The notes below the pieces were generated by a model. It ran no database searches. It was not told the origin of the DNA and saw nothing but the letters and a program-made list of their open reading frames with translations. Positions 17,613 to 26,338 of a stretch of DNA of 64,000 nucleotides are shown piece by piece. Made by a program: the position numbers and the translations under genes. Numbering within the stretch: position 1 is the first letter of the stretch; each line of letters opens with the position of its first letter. Source of the DNA: Streptomyces sp. ITFR-16 (GTDB lineage Bacteria; Actinomycetota; Actinomycetes; Streptomycetales; Streptomycetaceae); NCBI RefSeq assembly GCF_031844705.1, contig NZ_CP134609.1, forward strand, positions 434,001 through 498,000, given 5' to 3'.

Positions 17613-18227
17613 TCACCCCGTCAGATCGGCACGCACCAGCGCCGCCGCCAGCCGGGGCAGGTCGTCGTCGGCGACCAGACGGGCGAGCCCCGCAGGGGTC
17701 TTGGGGAGCCCGAGCCCGGCGGCGGCCTCGCGGGCGCGGCTGTCGAACGCGGGGCGCAGCTCGGGCCATACGCCCTGCGCCTCGCGGCTGAAGATGTCGG
17801 CGCCCACGGGCCCGATGCGGGGGAACTCGCGCAGCAGCTCGCGGATGCGTGCCGGGTCCCCGCCGGCGTCCTCGCGCAGCCGCCGCAGGTCGCCGCGGTA
17901 GCGGTCCTGGGCGAGCCGGGCGCCTTCCCCGAGCGCGGTGGCCGTGCTCTCGTCGTAGCGGCGGTAGTGGGCACGGACCAGTGCGTCCACCCGGTCCTGC
18001 CAGTCGGCCCCGGCCATCTTCCGGGGCGTGCGCAGCCCCGCCGCGAAGAGTTCTCGGGCGGCGGCCACGGCGATGTCGGCCTTGATGCGCACCGAGAACA
18101 GCACGCACAGGGTCAGCAACTGGTAGAGCGGAGCGGGGGTGTTCCGCAGCCGGATACCGGCTTCCTCGGCGTACGTCTGCCCGTGTTCCGCCAGCAGGCG
18201 CTCGGCAGCTGTCTTCGACCGGGACAT
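17613..18227 (-). CDS. HhH-GPD-type endonuclease-like protein
   Basis: A 204-residue member of the endonuclease III / DNA glycosylase superfamily by pattern. It has LYQLLTLCVLFSVRIKADIAVAAARELFA near the N-terminus and the hairpin-helix FPRIGPVGADIFSREAQ followed by an acidic residue region. There is no C-terminal iron-sulfur cysteine cluster. ATG 18227 follows GGGAGGG, which is better than the ATG seven codons upstream. A role in base-excision repair is inferred from the fold; catalytic competence is not established, since a clear Lys/Asp pair is not evident to me. Confidence 0.7.
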   Translation of the reverse strand: MSRSKTAAERLLAEHGQTYAEEAGIRLRNTPAPLYQLLTLCVLFSVRIKADIAVAAARELFAAGLRTPRKMAGADWQDRVDALVRAHYRRYDESTATALGEGARLAQDRYRGDLRRLREDAGGDPARIRELLREFPRIGPVGADIFSREAQGVWPELRPAFDSRAREAAAGLGLPKTPAGLARLVADDDLPRLAAALVRADLTG

Positions 18228-18448
18228 GGTGGCCCTCCCACCGCGCACACAGGGGTGGCACCCTCGCGGGGCGCGCCGATCAGCCTCTTATTTTACCCGC
18301 GCGGGCACGTCCGGCCCCTGGGCGCGGGGCGCGGGGGTCACCCGAGCGCGCGGCCCGATGGCGCGGTCGCGTCGGCGGTGCCATGTTTCGGACGTGGACC
18401 ACTGGTAACCCGGTGGTACGTACGAACCTGTACAAGGAGGAGATCGCC

Positions 18449-18775
18449 ATGCCGGCAGGATCCAGCCGCAAACGCGAGCGTCAGTACGAACACGTCAAGG
18501 AGAGCGCGGAGAAGCGCGGCGAATCCGAGAAGCGTGCCAAGGAGATCGCGGCCCGTACGGTCAACAAGGAACGCGCCCGCTCGGGCGAGTCGAAGACCGC
18601 GAGCAGGACGTCCACCCGCGACCCGAAGTCGGCGTCGCAGCGCGGCGGCGAGCGCTCCCATCAGGGCGCGCAGGGCCGCACCAGGGACCAGCTGTACGAA
18701 GAGGCCAGGAAGAAGAACGTCGAGGGCCGCTCCAAGATGAACAAGGAGCAGCTCCGCAGGGCCGTCAGCCGCTGA
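18449..18775 (+). CDS. Small basic protein with Rho-N-like C-terminus (plasmid-stabilisation type annotation)
   Basis: A 108-residue, highly charged Lys/Arg/Glu-rich protein behind an ideal AAGGAGGAG site. The first 80 residues are probably disordered or coiled. The C-terminal LYEEARKKNVEGRSKMNKEQ segment looks like a SAP/Rho-N nucleic-acid-binding helix pair. Homologues in Streptomyces are often labelled plasmid stabilisation proteins without experimental proof. A DNA- or RNA-binding role is an inference. Confidence 0.72.
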   Translation: MPAGSSRKRERQYEHVKESAEKRGESEKRAKEIAARTVNKERARSGESKTASRTSTRDPKSASQRGGERSHQGAQGRTRDQLYEEARKKNVEGRSKMNKEQLRRAVSR

Positions 18776-18781
18776 GCCGCC

Positions 18782-18805
18782 GGGGCGGCGCGGGCCGGCC
18801 GCCCC
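18782..18805 (+). terminator. GC-rich hairpin after the small basic protein
   Basis: Perfect 8-bp stem GGGGCGGC with an 8-base loop, starting 7 bases past the stop codon. It probably separates this gene from the DUF6328 gene. Confidence 0.45.
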
Positions 18806-18839
18806 CTGGGGGGAGCCGGCGGAGGGAGGGAGTCGGGGC

Positions 18840-19361
18840 ATGAGCGAGAGCCGTACGGAGCGGGACGACCACGGGCGCGACGCGCCGACCGGCCGGGACG
18901 AGACGGCCGACGAACGGGCGGACCGCCGGTGGACGGATCTGCTCCAGGAGCTGCGGGTGGCGCAGACCGGGGTGCAGATCCTCTTCGGCTTCCTGCTCGC
19001 CGTGGTCTTCCAGCCGCGCTTCGCCACGCTGTCGGACACCGACCGGACCATCTACGTGGTCACGGTGCTGCTGGGCTCCGCCACGGCGGCGGCGCTGATC
19101 GGTCCCGTCTCCTACCACCGGCTCCTCACCGGCCGTCACCTCAAGGCGCAGACCGTGGTGTGGGCGTCGCGCCTGACCGTGCTGGGGCTCGTGCTGCTGT
19201 TCTGCACGATGTGTTCGGCGCTGCTGCTGATTCTGCGCGTGGCGCTGCACAACATGCTGTCGCTGTGGCTGGTGGGCGGGATGGCGCTGTGGTCGTTCGG
19301 CTGCTGGTTCGTGTTCCCCGCCTGGGCGCTCGCCCGCTCGGCCGCCGAACGCCGGGAGTGA
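18840..19361 (+). CDS. DUF6328 family membrane protein
   Basis: A 173-residue protein with an acidic N-terminus of about 40 residues (many Asp, Glu, Arg) followed by four hydrophobic segments at roughly 45-65, 75-95, 108-132 and 140-160. The LQELRVAQTGVQILFGFLL block fits DUF6328. It has a strong GGAGGGAG ribosome site. Function is unknown; it is an integral membrane protein of the cytoplasmic membrane. Confidence 0.8.
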   Translation: MSESRTERDDHGRDAPTGRDETADERADRRWTDLLQELRVAQTGVQILFGFLLAVVFQPRFATLSDTDRTIYVVTVLLGSATAAALIGPVSYHRLLTGRHLKAQTVVWASRLTVLGLVLLFCTMCSALLLILRVALHNMLSLWLVGGMALWSFGCWFVFPAWALARSAAERRE

Positions 19362-19383
19362 GCCGCCCCGGTGAGCCGCCGTC

Positions 19384-20349
19384 TCACATGGCGCGCAGCG
19401 CGGGCAGCAGTTCCTCCCGCGCCCAGCGGATGAACGGCTGCTGGTGCCTGCCGCCGATCTGTACGAGGGCGACCTCGTCGAATCCCGCGTCGGTGTAGGC
19501 GCGTACCGCCTCGACGAACTCCTCGATGTCGTCGCCGCAGGGCACCGCCTTCGCCATGTCCTCGGGCCGTACGTGCGTGGTGGCCTGGGCGAACGCGGAG
19601 GGTCCCGGCAGTTCGGAGTTCACCTTCCAGCCACCGGCCGACCAGCGGAACTGGTCGTGCGCCCGCTCCACTGCGGCGTCCCGGTCGCGGTCGAAGCAGA
19701 CGGGCAGCTGGCCGACGCGCGGCTTCCCGCCGCCGCCGTGCCGGTCGAATCCGCTGAGCAGTTCCGACTTGGGCTCGGTGGCGATGACGAGGTCCGCCAG
19801 CCGGCCCGCGACCGCGCAGGACCGCTCGCCGGAGACCGCGATGCCGAGGGGGACGCGCACGTCGGGCAGGTCCCAGAGCCTGGCGTTCTCCACGTCGAAG
19901 TGGGTGCCGTGGTGGTTGACGTATCCCCCGTCGAAGAGCGCCTTGATGATCTCGACCGCCTCCTCGAGCATCTCCAGCCGCACATGGGCGGCCGGCCAGC
20001 CCCCGCCGACCACGTGCTCGTTGAGGTTCTCGCCGGAGCCGAGACCGAGCCGGAACCGGTCGTCGGAGAGCAGTTGCATCGTCGCGGCCTTCTGCGCCAC
20101 GACGGCGGGGTGGTAGCGGGTCGTCGGACAGGTCACATACGTCATCAGCCGGATGACCGACGTGGCCTGCGCCGCCGCGCCCAGCACGCTCCACGCGTAC
20201 GGGGCGTGCCCCTGGGACGCCAGCCAGGGGAAGTAGTGGTCGGACGTCACGGAGAAGTCGAACCCGGCCTGTTCCGCCGCCACCACGTCATCGACGAGGG
20301 CGCGCGGTCCCGCCTGCTCGGTCATCATCGTGTATCCGAACTGCACCAT
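19384..20349 (-). CDS. LLM-class F420-dependent oxidoreductase (TIGR03557 type)
   Basis: A 321-residue luciferase-fold enzyme of the deazaflavin F420-dependent group. The N-terminus VQFGYTMMTEQAGPRALVDD, the SVTSDHYFPWLASQGHAPYAWS block and GLGSGENLNEHVVG are typical of TIGR03557 proteins related to F420-dependent glucose-6-phosphate dehydrogenase. ATG 20349 has AAAGGA upstream. It is not clustered with the FMN-type monooxygenases and is unlikely to be part of sulfur scavenging. The substrate is unknown. Confidence 0.85.
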   Translation of the reverse strand: MVQFGYTMMTEQAGPRALVDDVVAAEQAGFDFSVTSDHYFPWLASQGHAPYAWSVLGAAAQATSVIRLMTYVTCPTTRYHPAVVAQKAATMQLLSDDRFRLGLGSGENLNEHVVGGGWPAAHVRLEMLEEAVEIIKALFDGGYVNHHGTHFDVENARLWDLPDVRVPLGIAVSGERSCAVAGRLADLVIATEPKSELLSGFDRHGGGGKPRVGQLPVCFDRDRDAAVERAHDQFRWSAGGWKVNSELPGPSAFAQATTHVRPEDMAKAVPCGDDIEEFVEAVRAYTDAGFDEVALVQIGGRHQQPFIRWAREELLPALRAM

Positions 20350-20570
20350 GGGGATCAGTCCTTTCCTGGGTCGGCCTCCGGGTCGGAACTCGACTGCGCC
20401 GCTACCGCGTGCTCCGCCGAGGGGAGCAGTCGCCGGCCGCTGGGGCGGTCACAGGTGTTGATCATGCGGATGCCGGTCGGCGCCTTGCATGCCATGACCC
20501 TTATGGTCGCATTCGTGCCTCTCGGCTGCGAACAGGGGCCGTACGGCCCCGGCGCGCGGGCGCCTCCGGT

Positions 20571-21662
20571 TCACCCACGCGTCCGGGACACGCACTCCGC
20601 CACCACGGCGTGGAGGCTGCCCGTGCGGGCGAGTGCGTCCCGCTGGGTACGCGCCCCCGTCCCGCGCTCCAGGACGCGCCGGATCCCGTCCTCGGCCGCC
20701 GCGAGGTCGCCGCTCCCCTCCAGCGCGTCGCGCACATGCGCGAGCAGCGCCCGCAGGACGGCGGGCGCGGGTTCAGGGCGCATCGTCGCCGGGTGCAGCA
20801 GCGGCCCCTCCAGTCCCGAGGCGCCGGCCTGCCAGGCGGCCAGCCGCAGCACTCCGACCCCCACCGGGTCGGGCGGGTTCCCGGCGCGCCAGTCGCGGGA
20901 CGCCGTCTCCACCAGGGCGCGTACCAGCGTGGCGAGCAGCACGGCGTCGGCCGGATCCAGGCAGACGTCGGCGACCCTGACCTCGACCGTGGGATACCGG
21001 TGCGAGAGCCGCGCGTCGAAGTAGACCATCCCCCTGTCGCGCAGGACGCCGGTGTCGACCAGGGCCCGCACCTGCGCGTGATAGCGCTCCGGGGAGCCGA
21101 AGACCTCCACCGGACCGGCCATGGGCCAGCGCCCCCAGACCCTGCTGCGGTAGCTGCCGTACGCGGTGTCCCGGCCCTGCCAGAAGGGCGAGTTGGCGCT
21201 CAGCGCGAGGACGACGGGGAGCCAGGGGCGCAGCCGGTCCACCACGGCGACGCCCTCGTCGTCCGACTCCACCGAGACATGCACATGGCATCCGCAGGTC
21301 AGCTGCTCCTGCACGGTCAGGCCGAACCGCTCGGCCAGCCAGCGGTAGCGCTCGCCGGTGCCGATCGACGGGCTGACCGCCAGGGGCGCCGTCGCCAGGG
21401 CGACCACGTCGGCCCCGGCCCCGGCGGCGCTCGCCGCGGCCTCGGCACGCCAGCGCAGGATCTCCTGGGCGAGTTCGCGCATGTCGGTGCGCGGCTCGGT
21501 GGCGAATTCGAGCTGCTGGCGGTGGAGTTCCGGCTCGAAGGCGGAGTCCCCGTCCGCGCGGGCCTGCGCCAGGGCCAGTACGGCGGCCGACAGCGAGCGG
21601 GGCTCGCCGCTGCGCGCGTCGACGAGCAACAGCTCCTCCTCGACCCCCACCGTCCGCGCCAT
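20571..21662 (-). CDS. YbdK-type carboxylate-amine ligase (GCS2 family)
   Basis: A 363-residue ATP-dependent ligase of the glutamate-cysteine ligase 2 family. TVGVEEELLLVD opens the protein, followed by QLEFATEPRTDMREL, the TCGCHVHVSVES substrate-binding block and SRVWGRWPMAGP. YbdK-like enzymes form weak gamma-glutamylcysteine-type bonds in vitro; the physiological role in mycothiol-using actinobacteria is unclear. It is a single gene, minus strand, with 187 bases to the divergent DJ-1 gene. Confidence 0.87.
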   Translation of the reverse strand: MARTVGVEEELLLVDARSGEPRSLSAAVLALAQARADGDSAFEPELHRQQLEFATEPRTDMRELAQEILRWRAEAAASAAGAGADVVALATAPLAVSPSIGTGERYRWLAERFGLTVQEQLTCGCHVHVSVESDDEGVAVVDRLRPWLPVVLALSANSPFWQGRDTAYGSYRSRVWGRWPMAGPVEVFGSPERYHAQVRALVDTGVLRDRGMVYFDARLSHRYPTVEVRVADVCLDPADAVLLATLVRALVETASRDWRAGNPPDPVGVGVLRLAAWQAGASGLEGPLLHPATMRPEPAPAVLRALLAHVRDALEGSGDLAAAEDGIRRVLERGTGARTQRDALARTGSLHAVVAECVSRTRG

Positions 21663-21849
21663 CCTGTCCTCCCGGCCCGCCGCCGTTCGCCGTGCCGGCC
21701 GCCGGGATCAGGGTCCCCTCTTCCGCGCGCCGGTGCATACCGGGCCGTTTCCCGCTACGCCGTTCGGGGGCGGTGCGGGGGGCACAGAAGCTGCGGTCGC
21801 GGGTAAACGGACCGACGATAGCCCCCTACGACAGAAAGGGCGCCAGCCG

Positions 21850-22416
21850 ATGAGTGACCACGACGTGAGCAAGCGCAAGGTACTGGCCATCGTCACCAAC
21901 TACGGAGTCGAGCAGGACGAGCTCGTCGTACCGGTCGAGCATCTGCGCGGGTGGGGTGCCCAGGTCGATGTCGCCGCGGTGACCATGGACGGCATCGACA
22001 CGCTCGTGGGCGACAAGGACCCCGGAAAGACGGTCCGTCCCGATCTCACCCTGGACGACGTCGACCCGGTCGGCTACGACCTGCTGCTCGTACCGGGCGG
22101 CACGCTGAACGCCGACGCGCTGCGGGTGCGGGACGCGGCCACCCGGATCGTGCGCTCCTTCACCGGTTCCGGCCGGCCCGTCGCCGCCATCTGCCACGGG
22201 CCCTGGGTGCTGGTGGAGGCGGGCGCGGTCGCGGACAAGCGGCTGACCTCCTACCACTCGTTGCAGACCGACATCCGCAACGCCGGCGGCGACTGGACGG
22301 ACGAGCCGGTCGTCGCGGACGACTCGGGCGGCTGGAAGCTCATCACCTCACGCAACCCGGGCGATCTGGACCCGTTCGTCCGGGAGATCGACGCGGCCCT
22401 GAGCGTGGAGGCCTAG
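21850..22416 (+). CDS. DJ-1/PfpI family class-I glutamine-amidotransferase-like protein
   Basis: A 188-residue protein with the DJ-1/PfpI nucleophile elbow VAAICHGPW (Cys115, His116) and the N-terminal VTNYGVEQDELVVPVEHLRGWG block whose Glu is near the active site. Family members act as glyoxalase III/deglycase-like or stress proteins. ATG 21850 has AAAGGGC upstream. It converges with the molybdoenzyme gene; the two stop regions overlap by 4 bases (22413-22416). The intergenic region upstream (21663-21849) shows no further gene. Confidence 0.87.
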   Translation: MSDHDVSKRKVLAIVTNYGVEQDELVVPVEHLRGWGAQVDVAAVTMDGIDTLVGDKDPGKTVRPDLTLDDVDPVGYDLLLVPGGTLNADALRVRDAATRIVRSFTGSGRPVAAICHGPWVLVEAGAVADKRLTSYHSLQTDIRNAGGDWTDEPVVADDSGGWKLITSRNPGDLDPFVREIDAALSVEA

Positions 22417-25217
22417 GGCGTGTCCCCCGGCTCACCCGGCGGCCGGGACTCCGCCCGCCGGGCCATCGCCAGCCAGACGCGGTCCCGGGTCACGGGCATC
22501 TCGGTGAAGCGGATGCCCGTGGCGTCGCGCAGCGCGTTGGCGAAGGCGGGGGCCACCGGGTTGAAGGGACTCTCGCTCATCGACTTGGCGCCGAGCGGGC
22601 CGATCGCGTCGGTCGTCTCCATGAAGTGCACCTCGGTGCGGGGCACATCGGCGTACTGCGGGAGGCGGTAGCGGCGGAAGGCGGCCGTGGTCACCTCGCC
22701 GCGCTCGTCGAGCCGTACGGTCTCGAAGAGGGTCGCGCCCAGCGCCTGCGCGACGCCGCCCTCGATCTGGCCCCGGCACTGGAGCGGGTTCATCACCTTG
22801 CCCGCGTCGGCCGCGTGGACGCTGCGCAGGATCTTCATCTCGCCCGTGTCCGGGTCGACGGCGATCCGGAACCACTGGGCGTTGAAGGCCACCGAGCGCG
22901 GGCTGCCGCCCCAGTGGCCCTCCGCCGTGATCTCGTCCTGCGCGCCGGCGGCGTCGGCCGCCTCGTACAGCTCCTTCAGGGTGACGGTCCGTCCGGCGCA
23001 GTCGATCGCGTCGGCGCCGAGGGTGCACAGGTGGCGGGCGACTCCGGTGTGCCGCGCGGCGAAGGTCTTGAGGCGCCCGGCCAGCGACTCGGAGGCCAGG
23101 AGGACCGCCTTGCCGGCGACGACCGTGCCGGCCGAGCCGAAGGCGCCGGTGTCGTGCCGGACGACGTCGGTGTCGGACTGCCTGACGGCCAGGCGGTCGA
23201 CGGTGGTGTTGAGGGCGCCGGCGGTGATCTGCTTGTGGACGGTGGTGGTGCCGTTGCCGAACTCCGCGGTGCCGACGGCGATGTCGTAGGTGCCGTCGGC
23301 CAGGAGGGAGACGGTCGCGTCGGCGTAGTGACCGCCCGGCGGGCCGGTGGCGATCATCGCCATGGCCGTCCCCTGACCGGTCAGCCACCCCTCCGGGACG
23401 TCCTCCCCGCTGCGGTCCTCCGCCAGCGCGTCGCGCACGATCGACAGGCACTGGGCCAGGCCGTACGAGGCGATGTGCAGGTCCTCCTCCTCACCGATCG
23501 GGCTCGCCATGTGGTCGCCGGGGCCGATGATGTTCTTCTCCCGGAAGACGAGCGGATCCATGTCCAGGAGGCGGGCCGTCTCGTCCATGGCGGATTCGAC
23601 GGCGAAGGTGACCTGGCCCAGGCCGTAGCCCCGGAAGGCGCCCGCCGGTACGCCGTTGGTGTAGACGGAGAAGGCGTCGACCTTCTTGTGCGGAGCCCGG
23701 TAGACGGCGAAGGACTCGCCGACGCTGTGGAACATCACGGCCGGGCCGTGGTTGCCGTACGCACCGGTGTTGGAGACCACCCGCATCTGGATCGCGGTCA
23801 GGGTACCGTCGGCGCGGGCGCCCACCTTGATGCGGATGGTGAACGGGTGGCGGGTGGTGGCGCCGTAGAACTGCTCGGCGCGGGTGTACTCCAGCTTGAC
23901 CGGGCGGCGCAGCCTGAGCGCGGCCAGCACGACGATGTCCTCGGTCAGCATCTCCTGCTTGCCGCCGAAGCCGCCGCCCACCCGGCCCGCGACGACCCGG
24001 ACCTCGTCCTCCGGGAGCCCGTAGAGGGCACACAGCGCGCGCCGGGTCAGGAACGGGGTCTGGGTGCTGGAGCGCACCGTGAGCCGCTCGCCCGTGCCGT
24101 CGTCCTTCGGCTCGAAGTAGGCGACGCAGCCATGGGTCTCCAGGCTCGCGTGCTGGACGCGCTGGGTGCGGAAGGTCTCCTCGTACACGACCGCCGCCTC
24201 GGCGAACCCCTCCTCGACGGAGCCGATCTCGCCGTGCACCTCACCGGCCACGTTGTTCTCGACGCGGGCGATCCGCACTTCGGGTCCCTTGCCCGCGTGG
24301 ATGACGGGCGCGCCCGCGCGCATCGCCTCCTCGGGGTCGGTGACGTACGGCAGTTGCTCGTACGTCACCTCGACGCGCCGGCAGCCCTCCTCGGCCGCCT
24401 GCTCGCTGTCGGCGACGACGGCGGCGACGCGCTGGCCGACGTACCGGACGGTGTCGTCCAGGACGCGGGTGTCGTCGGGGTCCTCGGTGGGGTGCTCGTG
24501 CCGGGCGCTGGAGTACAGGGTGTCGGGCGCGTCCTCGTGGGTGAGGACGGCGTGGACGCCCGGGACCCGCAGGGCGGCGGAGGTGTCGATGGCGAGGATG
24601 CGGGCGTGCGGGTGCGGGGAGCGCAGCAGCTTCATGTGCAGCAGGCCCGGGACCTCGACGTCGAAGGTGTAGCGGGCGGTGCCCGTCACGACCTGCGGGC
24701 CGGCCGGGGCGCCGAGGCTCTTGCCCACCGCCTGCCCGGCGCAGGGGCGTTCGGTGTGCCGCACGCCGCGGACGGCGTCCTCGATGGCGCGGTAGCCCGT
24801 ACAGCGGCAGATGTTGCCCTTGAAGGCCCGGGGCAGGTCGTCGAGCTTGCCGTCGTCGTGGGCGGTGCCCTTCTCCTCTTCGAGGGCGGCCGTCGTCATC
24901 AGGAAGCCGGCGGTGCAGAACCCGCACTGGAAGCCCTGGGCGTCCAGGAACTTCTGCTGTACGGGGTGGAGTTCGCCGTCCTTGCCGGTCAGGCCCTCCA
25001 CCGTGGTGACCGAGCGGCCGTCCGCGCGCACGGCCGGATAGAGGCAGCTGTGCACCGGCTCGCCGTCCACATGGACGGTGCAGGCGCCGCAGTCGCCCGC
25101 GTCGCAGCCCTTCTTCACCCCGAACCAGCCGCGCTCGCGCAGATAGGTGCGCAGGCACTGCCCGGGGCGGGGCTCGGAGTCGAAGGGCTGGTCGTTGACA
25201 CGGATTCCGAAGCTCAT
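22413..25217 (-). CDS. Xanthine dehydrogenase-type molybdoenzyme, fused 2Fe-2S and Mo subunits
   Basis: A 934-residue fusion. Residues 1-60 form a plant-type 2Fe-2S domain (Cys38, 43, 46, 58), and residues 95-140 the second 2Fe-2S motif (CGFC at 98-101, CRC at 137-139). From about residue 170 the molybdopterin-binding subunit follows, with GRVGGGFGGKQ, AFRGYGLGQ and AHGS-type loops, ending GPLGAKSMSESPFNP with the catalytic Glu expected in this last block. ATG 25217 overlaps the stop of the FAD-subunit gene (ATGA). Such enzymes hydroxylate purines or other N-heterocycles; without neighbouring purine genes the substrate cannot be named. Confidence 0.92.
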   Translation of the reverse strand: MSFGIRVNDQPFDSEPRPGQCLRTYLRERGWFGVKKGCDAGDCGACTVHVDGEPVHSCLYPAVRADGRSVTTVEGLTGKDGELHPVQQKFLDAQGFQCGFCTAGFLMTTAALEEEKGTAHDDGKLDDLPRAFKGNICRCTGYRAIEDAVRGVRHTERPCAGQAVGKSLGAPAGPQVVTGTARYTFDVEVPGLLHMKLLRSPHPHARILAIDTSAALRVPGVHAVLTHEDAPDTLYSSARHEHPTEDPDDTRVLDDTVRYVGQRVAAVVADSEQAAEEGCRRVEVTYEQLPYVTDPEEAMRAGAPVIHAGKGPEVRIARVENNVAGEVHGEIGSVEEGFAEAAVVYEETFRTQRVQHASLETHGCVAYFEPKDDGTGERLTVRSSTQTPFLTRRALCALYGLPEDEVRVVAGRVGGGFGGKQEMLTEDIVVLAALRLRRPVKLEYTRAEQFYGATTRHPFTIRIKVGARADGTLTAIQMRVVSNTGAYGNHGPAVMFHSVGESFAVYRAPHKKVDAFSVYTNGVPAGAFRGYGLGQVTFAVESAMDETARLLDMDPLVFREKNIIGPGDHMASPIGEEEDLHIASYGLAQCLSIVRDALAEDRSGEDVPEGWLTGQGTAMAMIATGPPGGHYADATVSLLADGTYDIAVGTAEFGNGTTTVHKQITAGALNTTVDRLAVRQSDTDVVRHDTGAFGSAGTVVAGKAVLLASESLAGRLKTFAARHTGVARHLCTLGADAIDCAGRTVTLKELYEAADAAGAQDEITAEGHWGGSPRSVAFNAQWFRIAVDPDTGEMKILRSVHAADAGKVMNPLQCRGQIEGGVAQALGATLFETVRLDERGEVTTAAFRRYRLPQYADVPRTEVHFMETTDAIGPLGAKSMSESPFNPVAPAFANALRDATGIRFTEMPVTRDRVWLAMARRAESRPPGEPGDTP

Positions 25218-26038
25218 CGGGCACCCTCCCGGGTGAGTTCGTGCCGGATCTGCTCGGCGAGGTGGAAGGCCATGTGCCGCCGCCACTCGGGCAGCCCGTG
25301 GATGTCGTCGAACCAGTCGTCCGCGCCCACGGCCGACTCGATGGCCGCGCGCAGTCCGGCCCGGCCGGGCGGCAGGGCGAACCAGATCCGGAACGGCCGC
25401 CGGGTCGCGGCCGTGACGGTCACGGCGAGCGAGCCGTCCTGCGGGTCCAGCGTGCCGGTGACCAGGGCGCCGGAGCGTCCGAGGCCGTACAGCGAGGCCT
25501 GCCGGAAGGCGGTCCGGCAGGCCAGGGCGCGGGCGGGCAGCGTCACCGACCGCAGCAGTTCACCCTCGGCGAGGTCCTTGCGGCCCGCTCCGGTGACGAA
25601 GTCCGCCGCGTGCACCCGGCGCGCCGAACCGTCCTGTGCCCGGAGCAGGCACACGCCGTCGAGGGCGGCGGTCAGGGAGATCATCGGGCCGGCCGGCAGG
25701 GCGTTGCAGAGGTTTCCGCCGACGGTCGCCATGTTCCAGATCTTGAACGAGGCGAGGAAGGCCCGGCAGCACTGTTCGAAGAGCGGGGCGGCCGCCGCGT
25801 CGAGCGTCCGCCCGAACCGGGAGAGCTGCGCGATGGTGCAGGTGGCCGCGATCTCCACCGATCCGTCGGGCAGGGTCCGGACCGGGTCCCAGCCCATCCG
25901 GCTCAGATCGACCAGCCGCCGCAGGTGCGGCTGGGGTTCGGAGAACAGGTACGTCCCGCCGCCGAGCCAGGCGTCGCCCGGTCGCCAGGGCTCGTGACGC
26001 CGGGCGTCCCGCACGTCGAGAACCGTGTTCAGATCCAT
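25214..26038 (-). CDS. FAD-binding subunit of xanthine dehydrogenase-type enzyme
   Basis: A 274-residue CO-dehydrogenase-type flavoprotein. GDAWLGGGTYLFSEPQP is the FAD-pyrophosphate loop and NMATVGGNLCNALPAGPM the second FAD-contact motif. ATG 26038 follows GGGGGA; longer in-frame starts would add low-complexity sequence. It is the first gene of a two-gene operon coupled to the fused 2Fe-2S/Mo subunit, and passes electrons from the Fe-S clusters to NAD or O2. The 300-base divergent gap to the next gene contains no other reading frame that I can support. Confidence 0.9.
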   Translation of the reverse strand: MDLNTVLDVRDARRHEPWRPGDAWLGGGTYLFSEPQPHLRRLVDLSRMGWDPVRTLPDGSVEIAATCTIAQLSRFGRTLDAAAAPLFEQCCRAFLASFKIWNMATVGGNLCNALPAGPMISLTAALDGVCLLRAQDGSARRVHAADFVTGAGRKDLAEGELLRSVTLPARALACRTAFRQASLYGLGRSGALVTGTLDPQDGSLAVTVTAATRRPFRIWFALPPGRAGLRAAIESAVGADDWFDDIHGLPEWRRHMAFHLAEQIRHELTREGAR

Positions 26039-26338
26039 GTCCCCCACCGTCTTCGGCCGCTGCTTCCACGCCAGTGAAGCGGGGCGGGAGGCCGAAAACG
26101 ACTGGTGCGCAGCACGGAATACCGCTCCCTCGACCGGCCGCGTCCTGGTGAATCGACCAAGGGGTGCACCTCCGTTCCCTGGGGGTTCGGCCCGCCCGGC
26201 CCTTTTCTGCTGGACCCGTTCCACGGTATCGAGCAGAATCCCTCAGGTGCCAGGAAGAATCTCTCCAAGTTGCGCATCTGCCGGATTTTCCCGCTCTGCG
26301 GGCCGCATCTGTGGACAGCGCGGGCGAAGGACGGGCCG

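Noticed and set aside
21951..25997. A 1348-codon plus-strand open frame
   Set aside because: It is the antisense of the molybdoenzyme operon, with biased composition and no motif, and it overlaps two well-supported genes.
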